Shown one piece after another: positions 1 through 8,700 of a DNA stretch of 64,000 nt (the stretch's first letter is position 1; every line of letters begins with the position of its first letter). The stretch spans positions 124,001 through 188,000 of the forward strand of contig NZ_JACGFN010000001.1 of the NCBI RefSeq assembly GCF_016950255.1, given 5' to 3'. The notes under the pieces were generated by a model. That model worked only from the letters and a program-made list of their open reading frames with translations, was not told the origin of the DNA and ran no database searches. Made by a program: the position numbers and the translations under genes. The DNA is from Pectobacterium brasiliense (GTDB taxonomy: Bacteria; Pseudomonadota; Gammaproteobacteria; Enterobacterales; Enterobacteriaceae).

Positions 1-246
1 TGGAAAAAGGCAGGATTTCCGACGGAAGTGAATCGTAAGCAACCGATTGAACTCATGCGGCAGGTTCAAATCGCCGCTGGCGTCCTTATTCTGGGAGGTG
101 TATTACTGGGTTACAGCGTAAACAGCGCTTTCTTCCTGCTTTCTGGTTTTGTCGGAGCAGGGTTGCTGTTTGCAGGGATCACGGGTTTTTGTGGCATGGC
201 AAGACTGTTGATGAAAATGCCCTGGAACCGTGGCGCCAAACGCTGA
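1..246 (+). CDS. ygaP: YgaP-like rhodanese/DUF2892 membrane protein, C-terminal part
   Basis: The reading frame is open from the first base, so this is the 3' end of a gene that starts outside the window. The first nine codons already read as the end of a rhodanese domain, so the GTG at 28 is not taken as a start. The visible part has two hydrophobic stretches separated by a short polar turn and ends in a basic tail with [12 protein letters not shown]. This matches the C-terminal membrane anchor of E. coli YgaP, a membrane-bound rhodanese that moves sulfane sulfur. The catalytic Cys lies outside the window. Stop at 244-246. Assignment rests on remembered similarity to YgaP. Confidence 0.8.
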   Translation, partial: WKKAGFPTEVNRKQPIELMRQVQIAAGVLILGGVLLGYSVNSAFFLLSGFVGAGLLFAGITGFCGMARLLMKMPWNRGAKR

Positions 247-320
247 TGTGCCGGCGGGATGGCTTGCCGGAAGAGTAAGCGGAGTGTTAACCGATAACGT
301 TAAAAAATAGGGGCAGTAAT

Positions 321-650
321 ATGGACATGAAAAGCATTCCGTTTGGTACGACTGACTGGTCGCAAATAGAGCCCACCGAACATCAGGGTGAGACAGGGAT
401 CGCCTACTGGCGAACACAGCGCTTTGATAATATTCGGGTTCGTATTGTTGAGTACACGCCAGGCTATCTGGCCGATCATTGGTGCTCAAAAGGGCATATT
501 CTGCTGTGCCTTGAAGGTGAACTTCATACGGAATTAGATGATGGTCGTGTTTTTGTCCTCAAACCGGGAATGAGCTACCAGGTTGCGGATAACGCTGAAG
601 CCCATCGTTCCTACACTGAGATCGGCGCTAAGCTGTTTGTTGTCGATTAA
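321..650 (+). CDS. DHCW-motif cupin fold protein
   Basis: A 109-residue single-domain cupin. The segment ADHWCSKGHILLCLEGE carries the Asp-His-Trp-Cys stretch after which this small family is named, followed by a KPGMSYQV turn typical of the second half of a cupin barrel. The protein has no signal peptide and is probably cytoplasmic. The function is not known; cupins of this size usually bind a metal or small ligand. The ATG at 321 is preceded by an AGGGGCAG ribosome-binding stretch. It follows the YgaP-like gene on the same strand at 74 bp and may be co-transcribed with it. Confidence 0.8.
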   Translation: MDMKSIPFGTTDWSQIEPTEHQGETGIAYWRTQRFDNIRVRIVEYTPGYLADHWCSKGHILLCLEGELHTELDDGRVFVLKPGMSYQVADNAEAHRSYTEIGAKLFVVD

Positions 651-733
651 TGCCAGGGGGCTACATCTCTCTGCTTCACCGTAGTACGGTCGCCATTTAT
701 AGGCGACCGGTTCACATATAACACTTGGCTTGA

Positions 734-1105
734 TTACTTCTTCAGGATCTGTCCGACATCGATACGATTTCCATCCGGATCAGCGAAAACAAATGCTCGA
801 ATGCCATAATCTTTATCTTGGATGCCTTTAACGATCTTGGCACCAATTTCCTGACAAAGGGTAAATAAGGCATTAGCATCATCCACAAGAAGATGTGCGA
901 TAGGATAAGAGGCCGCTTTATGCTGTGGTTGAAGCGTCAAATGTAATTCAGCCTCTTCACGCTTTAATATCATAAAGCCAACTGGCTCCCCGTTTTCAAA
1001 AACCTTCTTAAAATTCAGTCCATTGATATAAAACTCTTGAGAAACCAAGATGTTTTTGACGGGTAACACGGTTGCTATACGACCAAATCTGACATCATGC
1101 TGCAT
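734..1105 (-). CDS. VOC-fold (glyoxalase/bleomycin-resistance) protein
   Basis: A 123-residue protein with the two-module vicinal-oxygen-chelate pattern: residues PVKNILVSQEFYINGLNF near the N-terminus and FADPDGNRIDVGQ near the C-terminus. The ATG at 1105 is chosen because CGAGG lies six bases before it. A TTG seven codons upstream (1126) has no such site. The family includes glyoxalases, dioxygenases and antibiotic-binding proteins; nothing here fixes the substrate. It is convergent with the cupin gene and is the last chromosomal-looking gene before the accessory region. Confidence 0.75.
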   Translation of the reverse strand: MQHDVRFGRIATVLPVKNILVSQEFYINGLNFKKVFENGEPVGFMILKREEAELHLTLQPQHKAASYPIAHLLVDDANALFTLCQEIGAKIVKGIQDKDYGIRAFVFADPDGNRIDVGQILKK

Positions 1106-1361
1106 GATCAACCTCGCGATTGACAATGAATCAAAAGCATAGCGTCAGACGGTGCCGAAGCTAAATGACTGGACGGTGCCAGATGCGTTACTAAGATTTA
1201 CGGCCTATGTGAAATGGAAACGAATGCGCTGCTATGGCCAGCTCTTATTTATTAATGCTTCGTCATGTATGTAAAATCTGTTTTGGCAATAACCGACAGG
1301 CAGACCTAGTCAAAAAATGGGAATCTTAAAAAGTGTGTGGAACTAAAGCGGGCGTGCTTAC
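1106..1361. other. Junction between chromosome and decayed left element; no gene
   Basis: No coding frame here can be supported. The last 20 or so bases, around GAACTAAAGCGG at 1340, resemble 15328-15350 inside the ash-like frame of the intact right element, so the element remnant may begin near 1335. I found no clear copy of the tRNA-Pro 3' end here, so the outer attachment site of the left element is either lost or too diverged to see. Confidence 0.35.
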
Positions 1362-1432
1362 AGTCCGAACTAACGTAGCGAGTAGCTTTCACCTCTTTCT
1401 TTAATAGGATTTTTTCTATCGAGCAGGTTCAT
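1362..1432 (-). pseudogene. Remnant of alpA (first ~24 codons, frameshifted)
   Basis: On the minus strand from ATG 1430-1432 the sequence reads MNLLDRK and then leaves frame. Removing one base from the T run at 1410-1415 restores ILLKKEVKA...VSSD, the start of the intact AlpA gene at 15628-15843. The gene is therefore frameshifted, and it stops matching after about 24 codons, so the rest is deleted. The similarity continues upstream to about 1500, including a stretch ending in TTGCCCGGTCAG also found at 15868-15882. This is a relic of a second P4-like element, oriented as the intact one. Confidence 0.75.
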
Positions 1433-1585
1433 TCGTACTTGCGTACTTGCCTCCAATAGAACTGGAATTGCCCGGTCAGAGCAGATAGTTAAGCGGGTTT
1501 GCGGAGAAAAATGTGGTAATGTTGAAATAAAAATGGTTAATTATGTATGAATGCTCGGTGCGTTTTTATACTACCCTACGTATTG

Positions 1586-2326
1586 TTAATATAATTGATA
1601 GTTTAGCTCTACCTCTTCTAATGCTTTCTTAAATTCAGAGTTTGATTTTAAATAATTTGATGAATGATAGTCCATGAATTGAGTACATATCATTATCAAT
1701 CGCAGCAAAGAAAACTCTGTAAAGTTTATTAATGTCATAAAATGAGAGTGTCTATCCGTTGAGTTAAATCCATTATCATCACTTAATTTTTCAGATACAA
1801 GCTTTACAATTATATAAAAACTTCTGCTTATGTTAAATATTTGATCTTTTTCATCAAGGTTCTCTAGGAATTTTTTTATCATCATTTCACTATTGATATT
1901 AAGAGATCTGTATTTTTCTATTTCATCTTCAATAGTAATGACTGCATCAGTACCTTTCTTTTTGATAACTTCATCGTTTTCTATCATCTCAATTTGGAAT
2001 AATGAAAAAGAAAGACTTTGTGAATTAATCATGTTGAAAAAATGAGATTCAAATGACTTTATTTTTTCTATTTTTTTTGTTTTTTCTAATTCATCTTTTA
2101 ATATTTTATTTGAATCTATCTGAGTATTCAATGATCTAATAACTATAATGAAAGATAGGAAGCTTAATATTGGGTTCAATAACCCACCGACATAGTCACC
2201 TAGCTGTCCCCAAACAGCAGTATCATTAGAAATAGTATGTTCCAAAATTAAGTAAAAATTAGTAAAGTAAGCCCCAGCGACGGTTGCTGAGGCGATTGCA
2301 GCTATTAAGATGTACTTACGCATCAT
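1586..2326 (-). CDS. Putative phage abortive-infection membrane protein (PutAbiC-like)
   Basis: A 246-residue protein with an N-terminal hydrophobic segment (about 5-25), then WGQLGDYVGGLLNPILSFLS leading into a second membrane segment (about 42-65), a coiled-coil-like charged stretch (70-90) containing KSFESHFFNMI, and a soluble helical C-terminus. The G-D-Y-x-GG-x-LNP turn followed by two helices and SFES-FFN is the pattern I know from the putative phage abortive infection (PutAbiC) family, so a role in aborting phage growth at the inner membrane is inferred. It overlaps the upstream gene by 11 bp (2316-2326) and is probably translationally coupled. Codon use is strongly AT-rich, unlike the chromosome, which points to transfer. 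Confidence 0.65.
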   Translation of the reverse strand: MMRKYILIAAIASATVAGAYFTNFYLILEHTISNDTAVWGQLGDYVGGLLNPILSFLSFIIVIRSLNTQIDSNKILKDELEKTKKIEKIKSFESHFFNMINSQSLSFSLFQIEMIENDEVIKKKGTDAVITIEDEIEKYRSLNINSEMMIKKFLENLDEKDQIFNISRSFYIIVKLVSEKLSDDNGFNSTDRHSHFMTLINFTEFSLLRLIMICTQFMDYHSSNYLKSNSEFKKALEEVELNYQLY

Positions 2327-3143
2327 TGTATATGCCAGTTATCATGTATTTTATTATTTTTCCATCTTGAAGCTTAACTGGCTGAGCTTTCAGTTTAAGA
2401 TAAACCCATGAATCACTTGATAACCCATTATTTTTATCTAGATTCTTAGAGAATATTTTTTTAGCTTCAAGTTTTACTTCTTTATATTTTACTAGAAAAC
2501 CAAAGGCGATAGTTTCAGATGAACCTTTTATCAATAACCTTCCATTTCCTGTGTTAATGTTTAGACGACTTATGCCAGCGATGATGTCTTCTTGAGATTT
2601 ACTTTCTTGTGCTTTAAATGTAAGTGCAGTATTTTTATTAAGTTGAGCTAGTTCTATTTGCTCGGTTGAGCTTTTTCTATATCTTATTTTTATACTATGG
2701 TCGAATTTAATTGCAATTTCGTGTGCATTTTCTAATGATGAAACTCGTAGTTGTCTTACCAATTCATCTGCTTTTTCACCAAGTCCATCGACTATTTTTT
2801 GTGCCTTGTTTGATAAATCTTCTGACTCAAGATATAGAGACTCATTTATAAAGTAAGATATGATTTCTGCAAAAGTAGATTTTCCTATCCTGTTAAATCT
2901 TTTCTTTAATACATCATCATAAAAATCAATGCTAAATATCTGTCCGTAGGAACCTTTGAAATTTTTCTTTAAATTTGTCCTAACATTGTCTTTATGAAGA
3001 AGTTTTTTAGGTACCTCTTCTTCAAGAACTGTTTCCGCTATAAAACGGGTGGAATCTGATACTCCTTGGAGAGTATCTAATCCTGATTTCATGTCGATAG
3101 ATAGATCTTGAGAGTTTATAATGACGTCAAAATGAATAGACAT
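2316..3143 (-). CDS. Unknown 275-residue partner of the PutAbiC-like protein
   Basis: I do not recognise the family. The protein is soluble, with no signal peptide or membrane segment. It has an N-terminal mixed region containing FKGSYGQIFSIDFYDD, a helical middle (about 85-140) and a C-terminal beta-rich region with GNGRLLIKGSSETIAFGF and a closing KIIKYMITGIYNDA. The ATG at 3141-3143 has a clear AAGGA site. It is the first gene of a two-gene operon with the abortive-infection-like gene, sharing 11 bp with it, so the two products probably act together, for instance as sensor and membrane effector. AT-rich composition matches its partner. Function is inferred only from context. Confidence 0.7.
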   Translation of the reverse strand: MSIHFDVIINSQDLSIDMKSGLDTLQGVSDSTRFIAETVLEEEVPKKLLHKDNVRTNLKKNFKGSYGQIFSIDFYDDVLKKRFNRIGKSTFAEIISYFINESLYLESEDLSNKAQKIVDGLGEKADELVRQLRVSSLENAHEIAIKFDHSIKIRYRKSSTEQIELAQLNKNTALTFKAQESKSQEDIIAGISRLNINTGNGRLLIKGSSETIAFGFLVKYKEVKLEAKKIFSKNLDKNNGLSSDSWVYLKLKAQPVKLQDGKIIKYMITGIYNDA

Positions 3144-3320
3144 GAAAATCCTTAGATAAGAGTCTAATAGAGTATTTATGGGAAAACACGGTATTTATAA
3201 TATATGATGATAAAATATGAATGTTATCATACGTAATTTAACTGTTTTATCTTCTATGTCAATAGTTAAAAGAGAATAAAACTATCAATAATATTAGCCT
3301 GATATTAATTAGTTATATTT

Positions 3321-3945
3321 TCATTCATAGACAGTGATAAAACCTAGTGCCGCTTTGAGCAGTTTACGAAAAGACTCTGTTTTATCCGGCGTGTTTTCAC
3401 CGAGCACCGAACCTACCGCCAGCACTGCATGTTCTGCGAGTTTTTTCTGGTTTAGTTTGTTACCCCATTTATAAACACCGCCGCTTTTACCTTCAAGCGG
3501 CTTCGATAAACCAGCGATAAGAAGCAATGCGGTATCACGGTTAGCAAATTCGCCCCAATTTTCTGGTAATGGAGTGTCTTTTTTGGGATCGGAAAAGCCA
3601 TACTAGGGCGAATCATCGGAAAGTAATTGATTAGCCCACGGCCAGATATCAGCGGCAAGAAATGTGGCATCGTAGATCTGTGTATTGCGCTCGAATAGTG
3701 TCTACATCAATCTGTGTTGTCCAAGTATTGGACGTATCGCCTCACGCGCTGGTGTTGGACGCCCTGTTCGGTTTGATGATACCGAACTTTACCGCCTGAA
3801 AGATGGTTTGCAGATAGCTTTCTATTTCAGATTCTGGTAATAGGGGAAAGTCATCGGTACAATAGGTGATAGAGGTATTATCATCGCTGTTATCGGCCAT
3901 GACGCTTGCCACCTGATGTGTAGTGACCTCGATCATTCCCCCCAT
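3321..3945 (-). pseudogene. Decayed copy of the 218-residue int-adjacent gene
   Basis: Three broken frames together match the intact gene at 16037-16693 almost throughout. Inactivating changes visible by comparison are: a Trp codon turned to TGA (ASNTSA then stop, where the intact copy has SAWGDTT), a second Trp turned to TAG at SP-W-YGF, an insertion near 3693-3699 (CGCTCGAATAG against CGATCGATAG), a shortened acidic stretch near 3836-3850 and a different C-terminal tail (FITVYE). The 5' end stops at a deletion joint shared with the integrase relic. This is the left element's copy, no longer able to make the protein. Confidence 0.8.
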
Positions 3946-3946
3946 A

Positions 3947-4262
3947 TGTTTAGGTTGATGGCTTGCTCTTGTTCGCGCTGCTGTTGCTGGTGGAATTGAG
4001 GGTCGATGCCTTTACTTATCAGCGCCTTTTCCGCTTCACGCCGTTGTCGGGCTTCTACCAAAGAAACCGCAGGGAATGAACCAAAGCTGATTAAGGCACG
4101 TTTCTTCGTATCAGGGCGGTAATAATTAAAGTGCCAGATTTTAGAGCCGCTTGATTTCACCAGCAGATACAACCCATCTCCGTCCTGTAGCGTGTATTCC
4201 TTCTCGGCAGGTTTGGCGGCTTTGATCTCGGTATTGGTGAGTGGGGTAGTTATACGAGCCAT
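3947..4262 (-). pseudogene. Integrase relic, N-terminal ~104 codons only
   Basis: The frame from ATG 4260-4262 (MARITTPLTNTEIKAAKPA) matches the first ~104 residues of the intact integrase at 16840-18090 with a few substitutions, then runs out in NIWGE. The core-binding and catalytic domains, including all Arg/His/Tyr catalytic residues, are gone. The joint lies in TGTTTAGGT (3947-3955), a 9-bp string present in the intact element both in the neighbouring gene (16674-16682) and inside the integrase (17775-17783). A deletion of about 1.1 kb between such repeats explains the structure. The upstream TAGTTATA sites are still present. Confidence 0.85.
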
Positions 4263-4344
4263 CGTAGTTATACGCTTTTGTAGTTATATGGGGCGGTATA
4301 ACTAAAATTTCCGGCTGTAAACGGGGTATCCCGATAGATAACAG

Positions 4345-4391
4345 GCAACAAAAAACCCGCAAACTCAGTGAGAATGCGGGTTTCTGTGGGG
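4345..4391 (-). repeat. 47-bp direct repeat with terminator-like hairpin, left copy
   Basis: This block is identical to 18185-18231, at an offset of 13,840 bp. It contains the hairpin AAACCCGCA...TGCGGGTTT (4353-4383), followed on the minus strand by a T run, the form of a rho-independent terminator. At the right copy it lies just 3' of tRNA-Pro. Here it marks the former tRNA-proximal end of the decayed left element. Confidence 0.85.
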
Positions 4392-4407
4392 CACGAGAGA
4401 AGTTGAA
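4390..4407. other. Attachment-site-like copy of the tRNA-Pro 3' end
   Basis: GGCACGAGAGAAGTTGAA matches 16 of 18 bases of the T-arm and acceptor region of tRNA-Pro at 18273-18290. Integrases of the P4 type recombine at tRNA 3' ends and leave such partial copies at the far end of the element. This site would be the left boundary of the intact 13.9-kb element and at the same time the right boundary of the older decayed one. Confidence 0.65.
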
Positions 4408-4461
4408 TTTATAGGTTAACTGATTGTTTATATTGATTTGATTGTGATTCTATTTTTTATC

Positions 4462-4482
4462 ATATAACTAAACGTATAACTA
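4462..4482. promoter_or_regulatory. Two arm-type repeats at the left end of the element
   Basis: ATATAACTA (4462-4470) and GTATAACTA (4474-4482) are spaced 12 bp apart, as are GTATAACTA at 18124-18132 and 18136-18144 upstream of the integrase gene. The same motif at both element ends is what is expected of arm-type integrase binding sites. The assignment is inferred from position and repetition. Confidence 0.5.
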
Positions 4483-4554
4483 AAACGAAAAGTCATCATG
4501 AGAAATAGCCTGCGCATGACTGTAGAGTTTCGTTTGATACTCTGATTTTTAGCG

Positions 4555-4908
4555 CTATCTGTGCTGTAAATTTAATTTTGCTTTACGACGCTCCAACACC
4601 ATCATTTTTCGGGTGTGTTGCCATAAAATCCCATCTAGCAACATAAACTCACGCCACTCGGCTGTACCCAAAGAAAGCGATCTGTGCATCAACTCGCCAA
4701 CACGTTCAGCAAGGAGTAGGTTTCTTACACGTAGCAATTGCAACGGCGTGAATTGCCCATTATCACCAGCCAATGGAAAGAATGCCTGGCGGCTGCGTTC
4801 CCCATGTTTCACTGCATTGGTGTTACCAATTGGAGCGCCCGCGCCGATACGTTTCCCGCCCCAGCCAGACGATCTTGATTGTTGGGTGTGTTTTTTGTCG
4901 TTTTTCAT
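4555..4908 (-). CDS. Phage-type hypothetical protein (GAPxGNxNAxKHG motif)
   Basis: A 117-residue basic protein. Near the N-terminus it has GWGGKRIGAGAPIGNTNAVKHG, a glycine-rich motif common at the start of phage-derived proteins, including some small-terminase-like and satellite proteins. The rest is helical with many Arg and Leu residues and a basic end (ERRKAKLNLQHR). No enzymatic motif is visible and the function is unknown. It lies directly downstream of the toxin gene on the same strand with a 45-bp gap, near the left end of the intact element. Confidence 0.6.
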   Translation of the reverse strand: MKNDKKHTQQSRSSGWGGKRIGAGAPIGNTNAVKHGERSRQAFFPLAGDNGQFTPLQLLRVRNLLLAERVGELMHRSLSLGTAEWREFMLLDGILWQHTRKMMVLERRKAKLNLQHR

Positions 4909-4953
4909 GGTTGCATGGCGGTTAGTCTGTGGATGTACGTTCGTTAAAGGTTG

Positions 4954-5238
4954 TCACCATTTTGACGGTAAACGTCTGTGCGTATGAAAGACGCGCAGAA
5001 TCTGGATCATATTATCTTTCACGCGGTAGGGGATGATGTAGGGATAGTGCGTTAATACCAGCTCACGCGTTCCTGGCACACGGCCTGGCCTTCCCATTGC
5101 TGGCTGTTGCGGTAGTAATTCCGTTAATCTTCGGACTTCATCTACGAACTGGCTGGCAGCCTGTGGATCGTCTTGCGCGATATAGAGGTATTCGGCTTCC
5201 AAATTGGCCGCAGCTTTACGCAGCCATTTAATTTCCAT
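4954..5238 (-). CDS. RelE/ParE-family toxin
   Basis: A 94-residue protein with the ParE/RelE layout: MEIKWLRKAAANLEAEYLYIAQDD at the N-terminus (helix-loop with Tyr residues), GRPGRVPGTRELVLTHYPYIIPYRV in the sheet and a final ILRVFHTHRRLPSKW. The Arg and His near the C-terminus and the central Arg-Glu pair are usual in this fold. ParE members poison gyrase and RelE members cut mRNA; the sequence does not decide between them, though the HPYIIPYRV-type core is more ParE/YafQ-like. It follows the antitoxin with an 11-bp overlap (5228-5238), a typical coupled toxin-antitoxin order. It probably helps keep the element in the cell. Confidence 0.85.
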   Translation of the reverse strand: MEIKWLRKAAANLEAEYLYIAQDDPQAASQFVDEVRRLTELLPQQPAMGRPGRVPGTRELVLTHYPYIIPYRVKDNMIQILRVFHTHRRLPSKW

Positions 5239-5473
5239 GTCTTGCCGTTCCTAGCTTTTTAAATAGATTGTTCATCTCATCTGATGAGACAAAATCGCCT
5301 GCATCGGCTTCTTTAATGGCCTGCTCAATCTCTGCTATCTGCCAGGCTTCCCGCGCAAGATAATCTTCAATGGCTTGTCCAGCCAGAAAAGAGCGGGTAC
5401 GCCCTGTAGCTTTAGCCAGTGCATCAAGTTGCGCGGTTGTTTCATCATTTAAGCGAACGGACATGACGCCCAT
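5228..5473 (-). CDS. Ribbon-helix-helix antitoxin (CopG/ParD-like)
   Basis: An 81-residue protein. Residues 3-45 (VMSVRLNDETTAQLDALAKATGRTRSFLAGQAIEDYL) form a canonical ribbon-helix-helix: a short beta strand, two helices and the G-R-T-R-S turn. The acidic C-terminal half (IEQAIKEADAGDFVSSDE) is the expected toxin-neutralising tail. It should bind DNA as a dimer and repress its own operon with the toxin as co-repressor. An inverted repeat just upstream (5482-5518) is the likely operator. The toxin gene overlaps its 3' end by 11 bp. Confidence 0.85.
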   Translation of the reverse strand: MGVMSVRLNDETTAQLDALAKATGRTRSFLAGQAIEDYLAREAWQIAEIEQAIKEADAGDFVSSDEMNNLFKKLGTARHGN

Positions 5474-5481
5474 ATTCTCAC

Positions 5482-5518
5482 CTCACTACGTTGTGTGTTT
5501 TGTATACATTGTAGTGAG
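5482..5518. promoter_or_regulatory. Candidate operator of the toxin-antitoxin operon
   Basis: CTCACTAC (5482-5489) and GTAGTGAG (5511-5518) are a perfect 8-bp inverted repeat 9 bp upstream of the antitoxin start. The spacer is AT-rich and contains GTATAC. Ribbon-helix-helix antitoxins bind such paired sites over their own promoter. Confidence 0.5.
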
Positions 5519-5763
5519 CTGGGAAGAGAGAGGCAAGTGGCTACTCAGTGGTAGCCGGAATGTCGTTCTCTGCGCCAGTGTGAATTAATCGCTGATCGTC
5601 TGTTAAGAACGAGGATCGGAAGTTAGCAACTCCAACAACTACAGGACTAACATTGAGTTGTCTTACCCAATGGGGTGCAGGTCAGAAAGTCTATGGTAAA
5701 TTTGGAGTAAAACCTGCCATACAGATTTGGTAGAACAAAAATAGATACTCAGGAGCCTATAGA

Positions 5764-8700
5764 ATGCTAAACAGGCAAGTCAGGCAAATCTATCCTCAAC
5801 AGGATAAAGATACCCAAACGGTGGTATTTAGTGATTATTCTCACTTTCCGAACATTGTTCTGCTTGGTGATCCTGGTGCTGGAAAAACGCACCTCTTCAA
5901 ACAGTTTGCGACATTACAAGAGGCAAAATATCTGACAGTACGTCATTTCTTAAGTGGCGTACCGATTGATAATCAGAAAACGTTATTCATCGATGCATTA
6001 GATGAGAAGAGGAGTGCCAGTAACAGTAGTGATGTTGTAGATGACATCGTCCGTAGGCTTTTTTCCCAAACGCCACAAAATGTCAGAATTTCTTGTCGCT
6101 CTCAGGATTGGTTAGGCGAATCAGACTTGTCAGCATTTTTACCCTATTTTGAGCAGACGGGAGGCTATGTTGTTTTACATTTGCAGTCGCTCTCAAAAGA
6201 AGAGCAGACTGTGATTCTACAAGCTAATGGTGTAGAACACCCTAAAGCGTTTCTGGCTGAAGCAGAAAAACATGCCGCCAGCGAATTTCTTTACAACCCA
6301 CAAAATCTGCTAATGCTGGCTGAAGCAGTTAAAGAAGGAAATTGGCCCCGTACAAGGTCTGAACTTTTCCACTCTGCGACACAGTTCCTTTTAACTGAAC
6401 ATAGCCAAGAGCATACGCGGCTAACTTCAGGAATTTATACCTGCGACGAATTAAAGTATCCTGCTGGATCAATTTGCGCGTTGTGCATATTGAGTGATGT
6501 TTCCGGGGTTTCTCTGCTTCCGAACGATATCCGACCAGAATACCCCAGTTACAGAACCATCTCGTTCTTCTCACATGAAATAATTAGAGCGGCGTTATCG
6601 AGGCGGGTTTTTTCTGCCGGAGATGAGCTTGAGACTGTTGGGTACAGCCACAGGACAATTGCTGAGTATTTAGCGGCAAAATGGTTAGCCGGGATCGTTG
6701 ACAAAGGGCTACCCATGGGACGTTTGAGAAGTATGCTGGGATTTGAGGGATATCCGTCTTCAGAATTGAGAGGTTTACACGCATGGCTAGCGGTCTTTTT
6801 ACCGCAATACGCCCAAGTCTTCATTGAAGCTGATCCTTACGGCGTTCTGACCTATGGCGATGCTGCTTCATTACCGACAGTGGAAAAACAAAATTTACTG
6901 GTGGCGTTGTCAAAACTTTCAGAACGTGATCCCTGGTTTAGAAATCACGGTCTCAATTCATATCTGAATGGCTTCGTGACAGTAGAAATGGAAACACTGT
7001 TGCGACAGATATTCCGCGATCCTCATTCGTCATTTTCTCTGCGGATGATCGTTTTGGAATCCTTATCGGTAACAACACCGATAGTCGCACTGAGTGATGA
7101 CTTAATTAATATTGCAAAATCGAAGGATTCCTCGTATGCGGAAAAAGAGGAAGCAATAACGGCATTAATCCATTTTGGAGTGTCTGGTCAGAAATTTTCG
7201 GTACGTTTTTTTGCGGAATTAAAAGACAAAAATCACGATAGCATCCGGTTGCGTAACCATATTATTCAGTTGCTCTATCAAGATTACTTTGTACCGCAGG
7301 ATATAGCACAATTGCTGGTTGATACATTAAATATAACCAACGAACGATTACCGATAGGATCATTATGGCGACTGAATGATATTGTACCGACAGCTGATCT
7401 GCTCGCTATCTTTGAGCATCTCGATCGGTACCACACCGCTCACAGTAATGACTGGTATTCTTCAGCTAAAAATCACTCTGAGATTGTGCATTTTCTGGAA
7501 GCTGGATTATTGCAGATACTAAGCGAGAAGAGTGGTTACAGCGCATCTCAGATATGGTTGTGCCTAAAAGTGTTCTATAGCTACTCCCATAATCACCACT
7601 ATCGCAGTTATGACAATGTGCAGAAATCTATCGTTCAGGAGATAAAAAATCGTAGCTGGCAATATGAAGATATTATAGACGCCGCCATTATCTCATTTAC
7701 ACGCTATGATACTCGATACTTGTTCTTACATGAATTTTCTGAAAGCACCTTCCATCTTGTCCCTGATGAGCTTTTGCTGGCTCGTTTTATCCACTATTTA
7801 TCCCATGCCCAAAGTGATTCAGAAAAAATCGAATGTATTTATCGACTGGCATTTGCAACTCTTTATCGTTGTGACACGCCCCCCCAAGATACGTTTGATT
7901 TTCTTTCTGCGTATTGCCATTCAAATGAGCAGTTACTTACTGTGTTTGACACTTCCATCATCTGCGAAATTGACGATTGGCGAATAAAGCAGAACCTCAG
8001 CCGAATAGAAAATAAGAAAAAACAGGAAGAGGTTCGTTGTGAAGATAGACTCAATTTTGAGTTATGTCGTCAAGAAATTGTGTCGGGCCAACATTTGGAG
8101 TGGCTCAAACATATTTCCTATATTTACTATTCAAAATACAGCGATGTTGATGACAAATTGACGCCAGTGCAGCGCTGTGCAGACATATTAGGTGCCGAAA
8201 ACGTCACTGATGCGATATCCGGTCTTTTAGCGATTTTAAATCGTTCAGATCTGCCCACAATTGACGAGGTGAATTGTGCTTTGTTGAAGAGGGAGTATTA
8301 CAAATGGTGGTATGCGGTACTGGCAGGAAGCGATGAGTTATTTAAAAAACATCCTGATGTTAAACAATGGAACGAAGATTTGTTAACATCGCTATTGGCG
8401 CTGGATGTGATATTAGCACTTTCCACCAAAGACAATAATGTTGTAAGTGATTATTCATTACCGTGGAAAAGGGATGTGATACTTAACAAAACAGCATTTT
8501 TCATCAAAACCTATTACCACATTATCAATTTCTGTATTAATAATCAGTTGCAAGATATCCGTGCACTTAACTATCTGTTAAATGATACCTACATTCCAAT
8601 CGACTATGCCGTTCCTTTAGTTATGAGACTAGCTAAAGAGCACCCTGATGATGTTCTTCATTTACAAAACCTGATGGGGTGGTTGTTAGCGCATCCTGAG

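Noticed and set aside
103..489. 128-codon minus-strand frame across ygaP and the cupin gene
   Set aside because: It is antisense to two genes with clear families and has no domain or ribosome-binding site of its own.
1335..4391. Reading the left block as an assembly duplication of the right element
   Set aside because: The shared segments differ at many bases, carry separate inactivating changes, and the left block has its own cargo, so it is a diverged element and not an assembly copy.
4613..4987. 124-codon plus-strand frame opposite the phage-type hypothetical gene
   Set aside because: It is fully antisense, Cys- and Arg-rich in the way of a shadow frame, and has no start signal.
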